Made by a program: the position numbers and the translations under genes. Shown piece after piece: positions 1-5,070 of a stretch of DNA of 5,070 nt. Numbering within the stretch: position 1 is the stretch's first letter; each line of letters begins with the position of its first letter. Source of the DNA: Candidatus Methanocomedens sp. (GTDB taxonomy: Archaea; Halobacteriota; Methanosarcinia; Methanosarcinales; Methanocomedenaceae); NCBI GenBank assembly GCA_009649835.1, contig PYCK01000050.1:1-5070 (forward strand), in the 5' to 3' direction. A model generated the notes under the pieces. That model saw only the letters and a program-made list of their open reading frames with translations, was not told where the DNA came from and did not search any database.

Positions 1-95
1 ACTTAAAGAAAGATTAAATTTATGATGTGACTGTCTGAATTTTATTCACTCGATGAAGGCTGATAACCTGTCGTTTCATCTAATTTATTCTCAAG

Positions 96-111
96 TAAGC
101 CCTCAGGCTTA
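96..111. repeat. Short perfect hairpin downstream of pheS
   Basis: TAAGCC and GGCTTA form a perfect 6-base inverted repeat around a 4-base loop, 23 bases beyond the pheS stop codon. It could form a small hairpin at the 3' end of the pheS transcript. No run of five or more T follows it on the minus strand, so it does not look like an intrinsic terminator; it may be an RNA-end structure or chance. The rest of 1-134 is A/T-rich with all frames closed quickly, and I see no gene in it. Confidence 0.3.
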
Positions 112-134
112 GGATAAGGAGCAAATAAATACAG

Positions 135-1607
135 TTATACCTTACACACCGGGCTCTTCCTGAGCCAGTCGATATCTGACTGGTACAGCGTTCGAAGGTC
201 ACGCAAACCCAGTCTCAGCATTGCCAGCCTGCTGACACCCAGGCCCCATGCAAGGACAGGATACTTGATACCCAGGGGTTCGGTGACCTCCTTGCGGAAC
301 ACACCGGCACCGCCAAGTTCGATCCAGCCCATACCCTCGATATACACTTCCGGTTCCACGCTGGGCTCGGTATATGGGAAATAGGCGGGCCTGAACCTGA
401 CATCGGCAAACCCTACCCTGTGATAGAACTCCCTCAGCAGTCCCAGCAGGTTTGAAAAGCTCATACCCTCATCCATGACCACGCCCTCAAGCTGCTCGAA
501 CTCCGGGGTATGGGTGGGGTCAATGGTCTCCCTGCGGTATGCCCTGTCGATGCAGAAGGCCTTTACAGGCGGGTTAGGGTTGTCTGCAAGATATTTGATG
601 GTATTGGCTGTGGTGTGGGTGCGCAGTACGTTCTTTTTGGCCTGCTCCCTGCTCCACTTGCCGCCCCATCCCTTGCTGTCGATATCGCCACCGTGTTCGT
701 GCATGGCAGCCACGGAATCAGTGTATTCGGGTGGCACATCACCGGTGCTGTCCAGGTAGAAGGTGTCCTGCATATCCCGGGCAGGGTGGTCCTGGGGCTG
801 GAACAGGGCATCGAAATTCCAGAAACTGCTCTGTATGATCTCGCCCTTGATCTCTGTGAATCCCATCTCCAGGAATATCTGGCGCATCTCATCTATGAGC
901 CTCTGGTACGGATGGGTCTTGGCACCGTAAACAGGCTGTACCGGTGCATCGATATTATAAGCACGAAGGTGTTTGTCCTTCCAGCTGCCTGTCCTTATAA
1001 GGTCTGATGTGAGCTGGGCCACTTCTTCTTCCAGTGTGATACCAGCCTGGAATATTACCGCACCCTGTTCTGTGATGGTGATAGTTCGTGTCTTATCTTC
1101 GCTGACCTCAATGAGATTGCGCTTAACAAGGTCTTTTTTTACACCCTTCGAAATTGCAGTAAGGGTACCTGCCTCCAGACCGGCCAGGGTCTCTTCATCA
1201 TCTCCCGGCGGTGGAATGTCGCCTGGGACAAGGTTACCGTCTTCGATTTGGGCCCAGCCTTTTTTGCGCAGCCAGCCCAGTGCTATTCCGACAAGTTTCG
1301 GGCCGAACTCATCCTTCACGGCATCAATGGGTGTGGGTGATGTGACCTTTTCGATGACCTGTCGTTCGGGCAGGCCCGAACTAACATACTCTTCCCCCTC
1401 CTTTGTCAGGTTGTATTTCTCAGTTGTAAACTCAGATACCTGTAACAGTCCCTTTTCCTCAAGCAGGAATGCACTCTGCATGGCAGCTTCCACGCTGAGG
1501 CATGAGGCAGCTGATAATTCTTTCGGGTCTGTTGTCTCCAGGTCTCCCATTGCCAGAAGTACCTGTTTTTCATTTGGGGTCATATCGGATTGGGTAACAT
1601 CGGCCAT
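135..1607 (-). CDS. pheS: Phenylalanyl-tRNA synthetase alpha subunit (archaeal type)
   Basis: Catalytic subunit of the cytoplasmic alpha2-beta2 enzyme that charges tRNA-Phe with phenylalanine using ATP. The protein has about 490 residues, the usual archaeal/eukaryotic length and longer than typical bacterial PheS. Residues 1 to ~200 are the winged-helix-like N-terminal extension (for example the segment starting TPNEKQVLLAMGDLE). The class II core follows: a motif 1 region from about 232 (HPYQRLIDEMRQIFLEMGF), motif 2 at about 352-375 (AYRRETIDPTHTPEFEQLEG, with the Arg and Glu that bind ATP and the acceptor end), the glycine-rich WIELGGAG segment near 428-435, and motif 3 at about 455-468 (GLGVSRLAMLRLGL, with the conserved Arg). 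I start it at the second of two close in-frame ATGs (1605-1607), because AAGGTG at 1616-1621 lies 8 bases from it but only 2 bases from the ATG at 1611-1613, which would add two residues. pheT is not in the window. The gene is intact and divergent from the exporter operon. Identification is near certain; the exact start is less so. Confidence 0.96.
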   Translation of the reverse strand: MADVTQSDMTPNEKQVLLAMGDLETTDPKELSAASCLSVEAAMQSAFLLEEKGLLQVSEFTTEKYNLTKEGEEYVSSGLPERQVIEKVTSPTPIDAVKDEFGPKLVGIALGWLRKKGWAQIEDGNLVPGDIPPPGDDEETLAGLEAGTLTAISKGVKKDLVKRNLIEVSEDKTRTITITEQGAVIFQAGITLEEEVAQLTSDLIRTGSWKDKHLRAYNIDAPVQPVYGAKTHPYQRLIDEMRQIFLEMGFTEIKGEIIQSSFWNFDALFQPQDHPARDMQDTFYLDSTGDVPPEYTDSVAAMHEHGGDIDSKGWGGKWSREQAKKNVLRTHTTANTIKYLADNPNPPVKAFCIDRAYRRETIDPTHTPEFEQLEGVVMDEGMSFSNLLGLLREFYHRVGFADVRFRPAYFPYTEPSVEPEVYIEGMGWIELGGAGVFRKEVTEPLGIKYPVLAWGLGVSRLAMLRLGLRDLRTLYQSDIDWLRKSPVCKV

Positions 1608-1615
1608 TGTCATTA

Positions 1616-1621
1616 CACCTT
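1616..1621 (-). promoter_or_regulatory. Shine-Dalgarno site of pheS, decides the start
   Basis: On the minus strand AAGGTG matches the GGTG part of the archaeal AGGAGGTGAT consensus. It is 2 bases before the upstream ATG (1611-1613) and 8 bases before the next in-frame ATG (1605-1607). The second spacing is the workable one, so it favours the shorter product. Confidence 0.55.
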
Positions 1622-1642
1622 AGTTTTAGGGTATATACTCCC

Positions 1643-1660
1643 CTATAAAAGACTTAAAAC
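1643..1660 (-). promoter_or_regulatory. pheS: Candidate TATA region for pheS
   Basis: Read on the minus strand, this stretch holds two overlapping A/T-rich elements, TTTTAAG (about 1657-1651) and TTTTATAG (about 1650-1643), that resemble an archaeal TATA box. Placing transcription about 25 bases downstream gives a short leader just before pheS; the upstream element fits better because it leaves the Shine-Dalgarno site inside the transcript. No clear purine-rich BRE is visible. Motif and position are the only support. Confidence 0.35.
1644..1650 (+). promoter_or_regulatory. Candidate TATA box for the surface protein/ABC operon
   Basis: TATAAAA on the plus strand would put a transcription start near 1670-1680 and give a leader of roughly 70 bases before the ATG at 1748, acceptable for methanogens. 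That start would fall on the TATCCG repeat cluster. A second possibility is the TTTTTTAA stretch at 1693-1700, giving a leader of about 25 bases. The two cannot be separated by eye, and the same A/T-rich block may serve pheS on the other strand. Confidence 0.3.
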
Positions 1661-1680
1661 TATCCGTATGTATCCGGATA
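1661..1680. repeat. TATCCG repeat cluster with 10-base palindrome, operator-like
   Basis: TATCCG occurs at 1661-1666 and again at 1671-1676, one helical turn apart. The second copy is half of a perfect 10-base palindrome, TATCCGGATA, at 1671-1680, so the first copy also forms an inverted pair with CGGATA at 1675-1680. The cluster lies between the divergent pheS and exporter-operon starts, just downstream of the plus-strand TATAAAA. That placement suits a repressor or other regulator of the operon. It is inferred from symmetry and position only; no regulator family is recognised. Confidence 0.35.
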
Positions 1681-1747
1681 TCAGTACAAATGTTTTTTAA
1701 CCATTAGCCAACATTATTCTCAAGCCCAGTATGTTTCAGGGGGTCCG

Positions 1748-2797
1748 ATGATGAGCAAATTAATCGTGATGGTATTTCTAATATCTATATTACTTGTCCA
1801 GTCAAGTGCAGAAAACATTCCACCTAATATCTGGACATACACTGATGACTATTTCACAGCATATGGCAGTCCCGAGATGGTTGTAAGTATTGCAGGCAGC
1901 CCGGAATATGACAGGGATGAGACCTCGAATCTACTGGTCCAGGTCATGAACCAGGGCAAGATAACAGGTTTCAAATCCGAGGACAAGCCAGTTGGTTCCA
2001 ATGAGATCGCACTCTCGAAGATAGAACAGCAGCTGGAATACGGCATTACTACGTCTGTGGGAGTAGTGGCTTCCATATCGGCAAAAGATGCTCCTGTGGA
2101 CATTAAAACACCGCCCCAGAGCGCTGGTACCCTGGTATCGGGACAGGTCTCCCAGCCGCTGCCCTTTGAGATCAAGATATGGGACAGTGCCCCAGCAGGG
2201 AAATACACACTGGAAGTAAATCTTACCTACCAGTTCCAGAAAGATGTCCAGGTGGACGGGAATGCTTCAAACAACCAGATCGACTACAACATGCTGTACC
2301 AGCATGTCAACGAGACCCATGAGATTTTTATAATTGTCAAAGAACAGGCCGATTTCGAAGCTACAGAAATAACCAGTGACCTCCTGCCGGGAAAGCCCGG
2401 TATCCTCAGTATAACCTTCCACAACACAGGGGAAGAAACAGCCTCAATGGCCACCGCCAGGCTGCGATTATCAAACCCGCTCAGCAGCACGGATTATACC
2501 GCTTTTTTGGGAGATATGGAACCAGGTGACGAGTCCCGGGCCAGGTTCAACATAGATGTGGACCCTGAGGCCATACCTAAAGCATATTCTGTTAAAACCG
2601 AGATCGAATACGAGGATGCAGAAGGACAGATGAGAATATCAGACATCATCTATGTCCCGGCACAGGTCAGGGACCAGGAGGAAGGGAAGGGTATATTTGG
2701 CAATCCACTGCTGCTGGGTGCTGGCTTGATAGTAATAGCTGCATTGATATTCTTATACCTGAAGCGGCGGGAAGGTGGCGGCGGTAGTGAACACTGA
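1748..2797 (+). CDS. Secreted, C-terminally membrane-anchored surface protein (COG1361/S-layer-like)
   Basis: A 349-residue extracytoplasmic protein of unknown exact role. Residues 1 to ~21 form a signal peptide: a lysine followed by a hydrophobic core (LIVMVFLISILLV) and a polar QSSAEN cleavage region. The body is beta-rich, and two stretches resemble the COG1361 proteins common in Methanosarcinales: about 40-165 (containing VMNQGKITGFKSE and the APVDIK, PAGKYTLEVNLTY segments) and about 200-305 (a CARDB/NEW3-like Ig fold with FHNTGEETA and LGDMEPGDES). A single transmembrane helix at about 319-337 is followed by KRRE, so the body lies outside and only a short glycine-rich tail lies inside. 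Three N-glycosylation sequons are present (N158, N172, N188), and there is no cysteine. The start follows AGGGGG at 1738-1743; a second ATG adjoins it at 1751. It is the first gene of an operon, and its end overlaps the ATPase start. A role as accessory or substrate-handling partner of the exporter is inferred. Confidence 0.82.
   Translation: MMSKLIVMVFLISILLVQSSAENIPPNIWTYTDDYFTAYGSPEMVVSIAGSPEYDRDETSNLLVQVMNQGKITGFKSEDKPVGSNEIALSKIEQQLEYGITTSVGVVASISAKDAPVDIKTPPQSAGTLVSGQVSQPLPFEIKIWDSAPAGKYTLEVNLTYQFQKDVQVDGNASNNQIDYNMLYQHVNETHEIFIIVKEQADFEATEITSDLLPGKPGILSITFHNTGEETASMATARLRLSNPLSSTDYTAFLGDMEPGDESRARFNIDVDPEAIPKAYSVKTEIEYEDAEGQMRISDIIYVPAQVRDQEEGKGIFGNPLLLGAGLIVIAALIFLYLKRREGGGGSEH
2772..2777 (+). 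promoter_or_regulatory. Shine-Dalgarno site of the ABC ATPase inside the upstream gene
   Basis: AAGGTG, the same hexamer as before pheS, lies inside the codons for the glycine-rich tail of the surface protein. It is 9 bases upstream of the GTG at 2787. The earlier in-frame GTG at 2775 is itself part of this site and has only weak GGGAAG before it, so 2787 is the better start. Confidence 0.55.
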
Positions 2798-3731
2798 TGT
2801 CATTATCACTGTGGAGAACCTGGTCAAGAGGTTTAACAGTCATACTGCAGTAGATGGGGTTTCCTTTGAGATTAACAGGGGTGAGATATTCGGGTTGCTT
2901 GGCCCCAATGGTGCAGGCAAGTCCACCATCATCTCAATTCTGTGCTGTCTGCTGGAGCCCACCCTGGGTAGTGTGGTAATCGACGGATCTGATATACGTA
3001 AGAATGCTAACAACATAAAGAAGATCATAGGCGTGGTGCCCCAGGAGATCAGCCTGTATCACACACTGACAGCAAGGGAGAACCTGGCTTTTTATGGAAA
3101 GATATACGGGCTGTCAGGCAGGGCACTGAAATCGCGTGTAGAAGCACTACTGGATATGGTAGGTCTGACCGAGCGGGCCGACGACCTGCTGGAAGGTTAT
3201 TCAGGTGGTATGAAGCGCAGGATCAATATCGCTGCTGCACTGCTGCACGAACCCAGAATATTATACCTGGACGAACCCACAACAGGTGTTGACCCCCAGA
3301 GCCGCAGGAGGATATACGATACCATCCAGGACCTTAACCGCCAGGGTATGACCGTGCTTTTAACCACACACCAGATGGAGGATGCAGAGAAATTGTGCCA
3401 CCGCATAGCCATAATGGACAAGGGAAAGCTAATAGCCCTGGATACACAAAAAGGACTCATGGAATTGGTGGGTGAAAGTGATCTGATCCATGTGCTGGCA
3501 CCGGAGATACTACCTGGACCTGTGGAATCGATAAAGCGCATGCCTGGTGTCCAGAAGGTATCGCTGGATGACGGGAACATGACCATCCAACTGTTACGGG
3601 GCAGGGAATCGCTGGTAGGAATTATCGATATCCTGACATCTTCGAAAACACAGGTGGAGTCCATCTACATCAAGGAACCTGACCTGGAGACACTGTTCCT
3701 TCACCTGACCGGGACAAAGCTGAGAGGGTAG
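2787..3731 (+). CDS. ABC-2 type exporter, ATP-binding protein (DrrA/CcmA-like)
   Basis: Cytoplasmic ATPase that drives the adjacent permease; 314 residues from the GTG at 2787 (318 from the GTG at 2775). All nucleotide-binding motifs are present and canonical, numbered from 2787: Walker A GPNGAGKST at 39-47 with Lys45, Q-loop Gln86, signature YSGGM at 138-142, Walker B ILYLDE at 158-163, D-loop VDP at 168-170 and H-loop His195. The ~90 residues after the ATPase core, ending ETLFLHLTGTKLRG, are the C-terminal extension usual in COG1131 exporters for drugs, lipids, sodium or polysaccharides. This family works with ABC-2 permeases and normally dimerises. The gene overlaps the end of the surface-protein gene by 11 bases, pointing to translational coupling, and the permease starts 23 bases after its stop. 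It ends in TAG; the frame beyond stays open until a TGA at 3756-3758. Family assignment is firm; the substrate is unknown. Confidence 0.95.
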   Translation: MNTDVIITVENLVKRFNSHTAVDGVSFEINRGEIFGLLGPNGAGKSTIISILCCLLEPTLGSVVIDGSDIRKNANNIKKIIGVVPQEISLYHTLTARENLAFYGKIYGLSGRALKSRVEALLDMVGLTERADDLLEGYSGGMKRRINIAAALLHEPRILYLDEPTTGVDPQSRRRIYDTIQDLNRQGMTVLLTTHQMEDAEKLCHRIAIMDKGKLIALDTQKGLMELVGESDLIHVLAPEILPGPVESIKRMPGVQKVSLDDGNMTIQLLRGRESLVGIIDILTSSKTQVESIYIKEPDLETLFLHLTGTKLRG

Positions 3732-3754
3732 GATATAAACTGTGAGGATAGAAT

Positions 3755-4933
3755 ATGAAGTTCCATATCATCGCTGCCAAGGACCTGAAGATCGTAATGA
3801 GGGACCGAAATGCCCTCTTGCTGCTGTTCTTTATACCAATGGTGATCATATCAGTTGCCGGACTGGCCCTGGGCGGTGAATCCGATGACATACAGATCGA
3901 TGTACTGATAGTGGACCTGGACAACGATGAGGTCTCCAGGGGATTTGTGGAGTTCCTGGAGGAGATCGATATACTTAACGTGGACATGGAATCAAATGAG
4001 TTCGCTGCCAGGGATATGGTCAAGAACAAGGAATACGGCAGTCTGATAATTATCCCCCTGGGTTTTACTGAATCCGTTATGATGGGACATGATACCGAAT
4101 TGCTGATCATTGTGAACCCTACCGAGGAATCATTTAACACAGTGGTGGAAAAGATAGTAGAAGGTTATGCCAGCAGGATATCTACCAATGTGGTGGTTGT
4201 AAAAACAGCAAGTGCATATGGGATCCCTGCCCATACGGAAGAGCAGATACTGGAAATTGTTGATACGGCAGAAGAGTTCGTCCAACCCCCGCCTGTGGAT
4301 GTGATAATTGAAAGTACCACATCTAATCTGGTGGAATTTTCGCCCTTTACCCAGTATGTCCCAGGGTTCGCTGTAATGTTCCTCCTGTTCACCGCCGTAC
4401 AGAGCGGAGCGATCAGCCTGATAAAAGAACAGGAAGCAGGTACACTGAGACGGCTGGTAACCGCTCCTATCAGCAAAGCAGAGATCATCGGGGGCAAGAT
4501 CGCCAGTACATTTATCAGGGGATTTGTGCAGCTTACCGTACTGATCTATTTCGGGCATGTGGTCTTTGACCTGGATCTGGGCAGTGATATACTGGCCCTA
4601 TTCGTACTGATAGCTGCAGTCACAATGGCATCCACGGGATTGGGGCTACTGGTGGCTGTACACGTGAAAACAGTAGATCAGGCAGATTCGGTATCTCTCC
4701 TGCTGGTAATGTTAATGTCTGCCATCGGTGGTTCATGGTGGCCGCTGTCCCTTCAGCCTCAGTTCATGCAGGATATGGCACATTTCACTATAACGGCATG
4801 GGCTATGGATGGGTTCTATGACCTGTTGTATTTCGACATGGGACTGGCCGGGATATTAGAGGAAGTAAAGTGGCTGGTGTTGATGATGATCATATTTTTT
4901 GGAATTGCCATCAGTCGGTTCAAGTTCGAATAA
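3755..4933 (+). CDS. ABC-2 type exporter, permease
   Basis: Integral membrane subunit of the exporter; 392 residues. The layout is that of the ABC-2 permease group with one large ectodomain (ABC2_membrane_3/YhhJ-like): a cytoplasmic N-terminus with the KDLKIVMRDRNA segment, TM1 at about 20-39, an extracytoplasmic domain at about 40-200, then five helices at about 201-222, 252-270, 278-302, 311-329 and 372-388. After TM2 comes the conserved cytoplasmic coupling segment KEQEAGTLRRLVTAPISK (about 224-241) followed by GGKIAS, the part of these permeases that contacts the ATPase. SAIGGSWWPLS and AWAMDGFYDLLY near the C-terminus are also family-typical. GAGG at 3744-3747 is 7 bases before the ATG and supports the start. 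With one ATPase gene and one permease gene, the transporter is probably a dimer of each. Export, not import, is expected from the family and because no solute-binding protein is encoded. The transported compound cannot be deduced. Confidence 0.93.
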   Translation: MKFHIIAAKDLKIVMRDRNALLLLFFIPMVIISVAGLALGGESDDIQIDVLIVDLDNDEVSRGFVEFLEEIDILNVDMESNEFAARDMVKNKEYGSLIIIPLGFTESVMMGHDTELLIIVNPTEESFNTVVEKIVEGYASRISTNVVVVKTASAYGIPAHTEEQILEIVDTAEEFVQPPPVDVIIESTTSNLVEFSPFTQYVPGFAVMFLLFTAVQSGAISLIKEQEAGTLRRLVTAPISKAEIIGGKIASTFIRGFVQLTVLIYFGHVVFDLDLGSDILALFVLIAAVTMASTGLGLLVAVHVKTVDQADSVSLLLVMLMSAIGGSWWPLSLQPQFMQDMAHFTITAWAMDGFYDLLYFDMGLAGILEEVKWLVLMMIIFFGIAISRFKFE

Positions 4934-4938
4934 ACCGG

Positions 4939-4966
4939 TAGTTCAGGTAAAAATAGCTCAGGTAAA
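4939..4966. repeat. 13-base imperfect tandem direct repeat after the permease gene
   Basis: TAGTTCAGGTAAA (4939-4951) is repeated as TAGCTCAGGTAAA (4954-4966) with one mismatch and a 15-base period, starting 5 bases after the permease stop codon. Read on the minus strand, each copy contains TTTACCTGA, which in the right-hand copy is the possible 3' end of a convergent gene. On that strand five T at 4953-4949 follow the possible stop and could act as a weak archaeal U-tract terminator. Confidence 0.5.
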
Positions 4967-5070
4967 GTATGAAAGCATCGCATTGCCGAACATCATCAGG
5001 ATGATAAACTTTAGCAATTTACCAAAAAAACATCCCAGTGTATATAGCCGCACAGGGAATCTGGAGAATC
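4958..5070 (-). CDS. Possible 3' end of a convergent gene, cut by the window edge
   Basis: On the minus strand an open frame enters from the right edge and runs 36 residues to a TGA at 4960-4958. The peptide is hydrophobic and basic (for example GKLLKFIILMMFGNAML), like the last membrane-associated segment of a longer protein. Codons such as CTG, ATC, TTC and TAC resemble those of the neighbouring genes, and a convergent gene ending 24 bases from the permease stop would suit the compact layout. Against it, a run of seven T lies inside the frame, the piece is short, and a 23-codon plus-strand frame from the ATG at 5001 is also open to the edge. I recognise no family. Confidence 0.35.
   Translation of the reverse strand, partial: FSRFPVRLYTLGCFFGKLLKFIILMMFGNAMLSYFT

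Noticed and set aside
1134..1140. Run of seven T (seven A on the coding strand) inside pheS, a possible slippage site
   Set aside because: The frame continues intact through it with normal PheS sequence on both sides, so there is no sign of a frameshift.
973..1623. 216-codon plus-strand frame opposite the pheS N-terminal half
   Set aside because: Serine-rich and low-complexity, with no recognisable domain or good ribosome-binding site; it is an antisense shadow of pheS.
85..1724. An 11-base identical sequence, TTATTCTCAAG, at 85-95 and 1714-1724 on either side of pheS
   Set aside because: A few exact 11-base matches are expected by chance in 5 kb, and the flanks do not match; no mobile-element ends are visible.
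2797..2799. ATG overlapping the surface-protein stop (TGATG), a tempting start for the ATPase
   Set aside because: It is out of frame with the ATPase reading frame; the in-frame starts are GTG at 2775 and 2787.
3197..4140. Two long minus-strand frames (3197-3664 and 3670-4140) opposite the ATPase and permease
   Set aside because: Both lie opposite genes with unmistakable ABC motifs, and their peptides are serine/isoleucine-rich without family features.
4969..5004. Small plus-strand frame starting at the ATG at 4969
   Set aside because: It stops after 11 codons, has no clear ribosome-binding site, and lies across the possible convergent gene end.

Overview
The window looks archaeal, most likely a methanogen-related euryarchaeon (Methanosarcinales or an ANME-2-type relative). 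The evidence is an archaeal-type phenylalanyl-tRNA synthetase alpha chain with a long N-terminal DNA-binding-fold extension, a membrane-anchored surface protein that reads like the COG1361 ('S-layer-like') proteins common in Methanosarcina, GGTG-type Shine-Dalgarno sites, and TATA-like elements in place of -35/-10 boxes. The lineage is inferred from remembered family resemblance, not from a search.

Layout: positions 1-134 are A/T-rich and noncoding, with one short perfect hairpin downstream of pheS. Positions 135-1607 carry pheS on the minus strand. Positions 1608-1747 are a divergent promoter region with TATA-like elements and a TATCCG repeat cluster. Positions 1748-4933 hold three tightly packed plus-strand genes: a secreted, C-terminally anchored surface protein, a DrrA/CcmA-type ABC ATPase that overlaps it, and an ABC-2 permease 23 bases later. 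The last ~137 bases hold a 13-base near-perfect direct repeat and possibly the 3' end of a convergent minus-strand gene cut by the window edge.

The three plus-strand genes form a convincing operon. The ATPase (COG1131-like) and the permease (large extracytoplasmic loop between TM1 and TM2) together would make one ABC-2 exporter, probably as a 2+2 assembly. The first gene supplies a glycosylatable ectodomain on a single membrane anchor, a plausible accessory or substrate-handling partner. The substrate cannot be read from the sequence. pheS is housekeeping and only shares the divergent intergenic region with the operon.

I see no mobile element, CRISPR array, rRNA or tRNA, and no strong sign of a wholly new system. 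The points most worth a second look are the uncharacterised surface-protein/ABC-2 module, an amber stop whose read-through frame would end in an ATGA overlap with the permease start, and the TATCCG repeats between the divergent genes.
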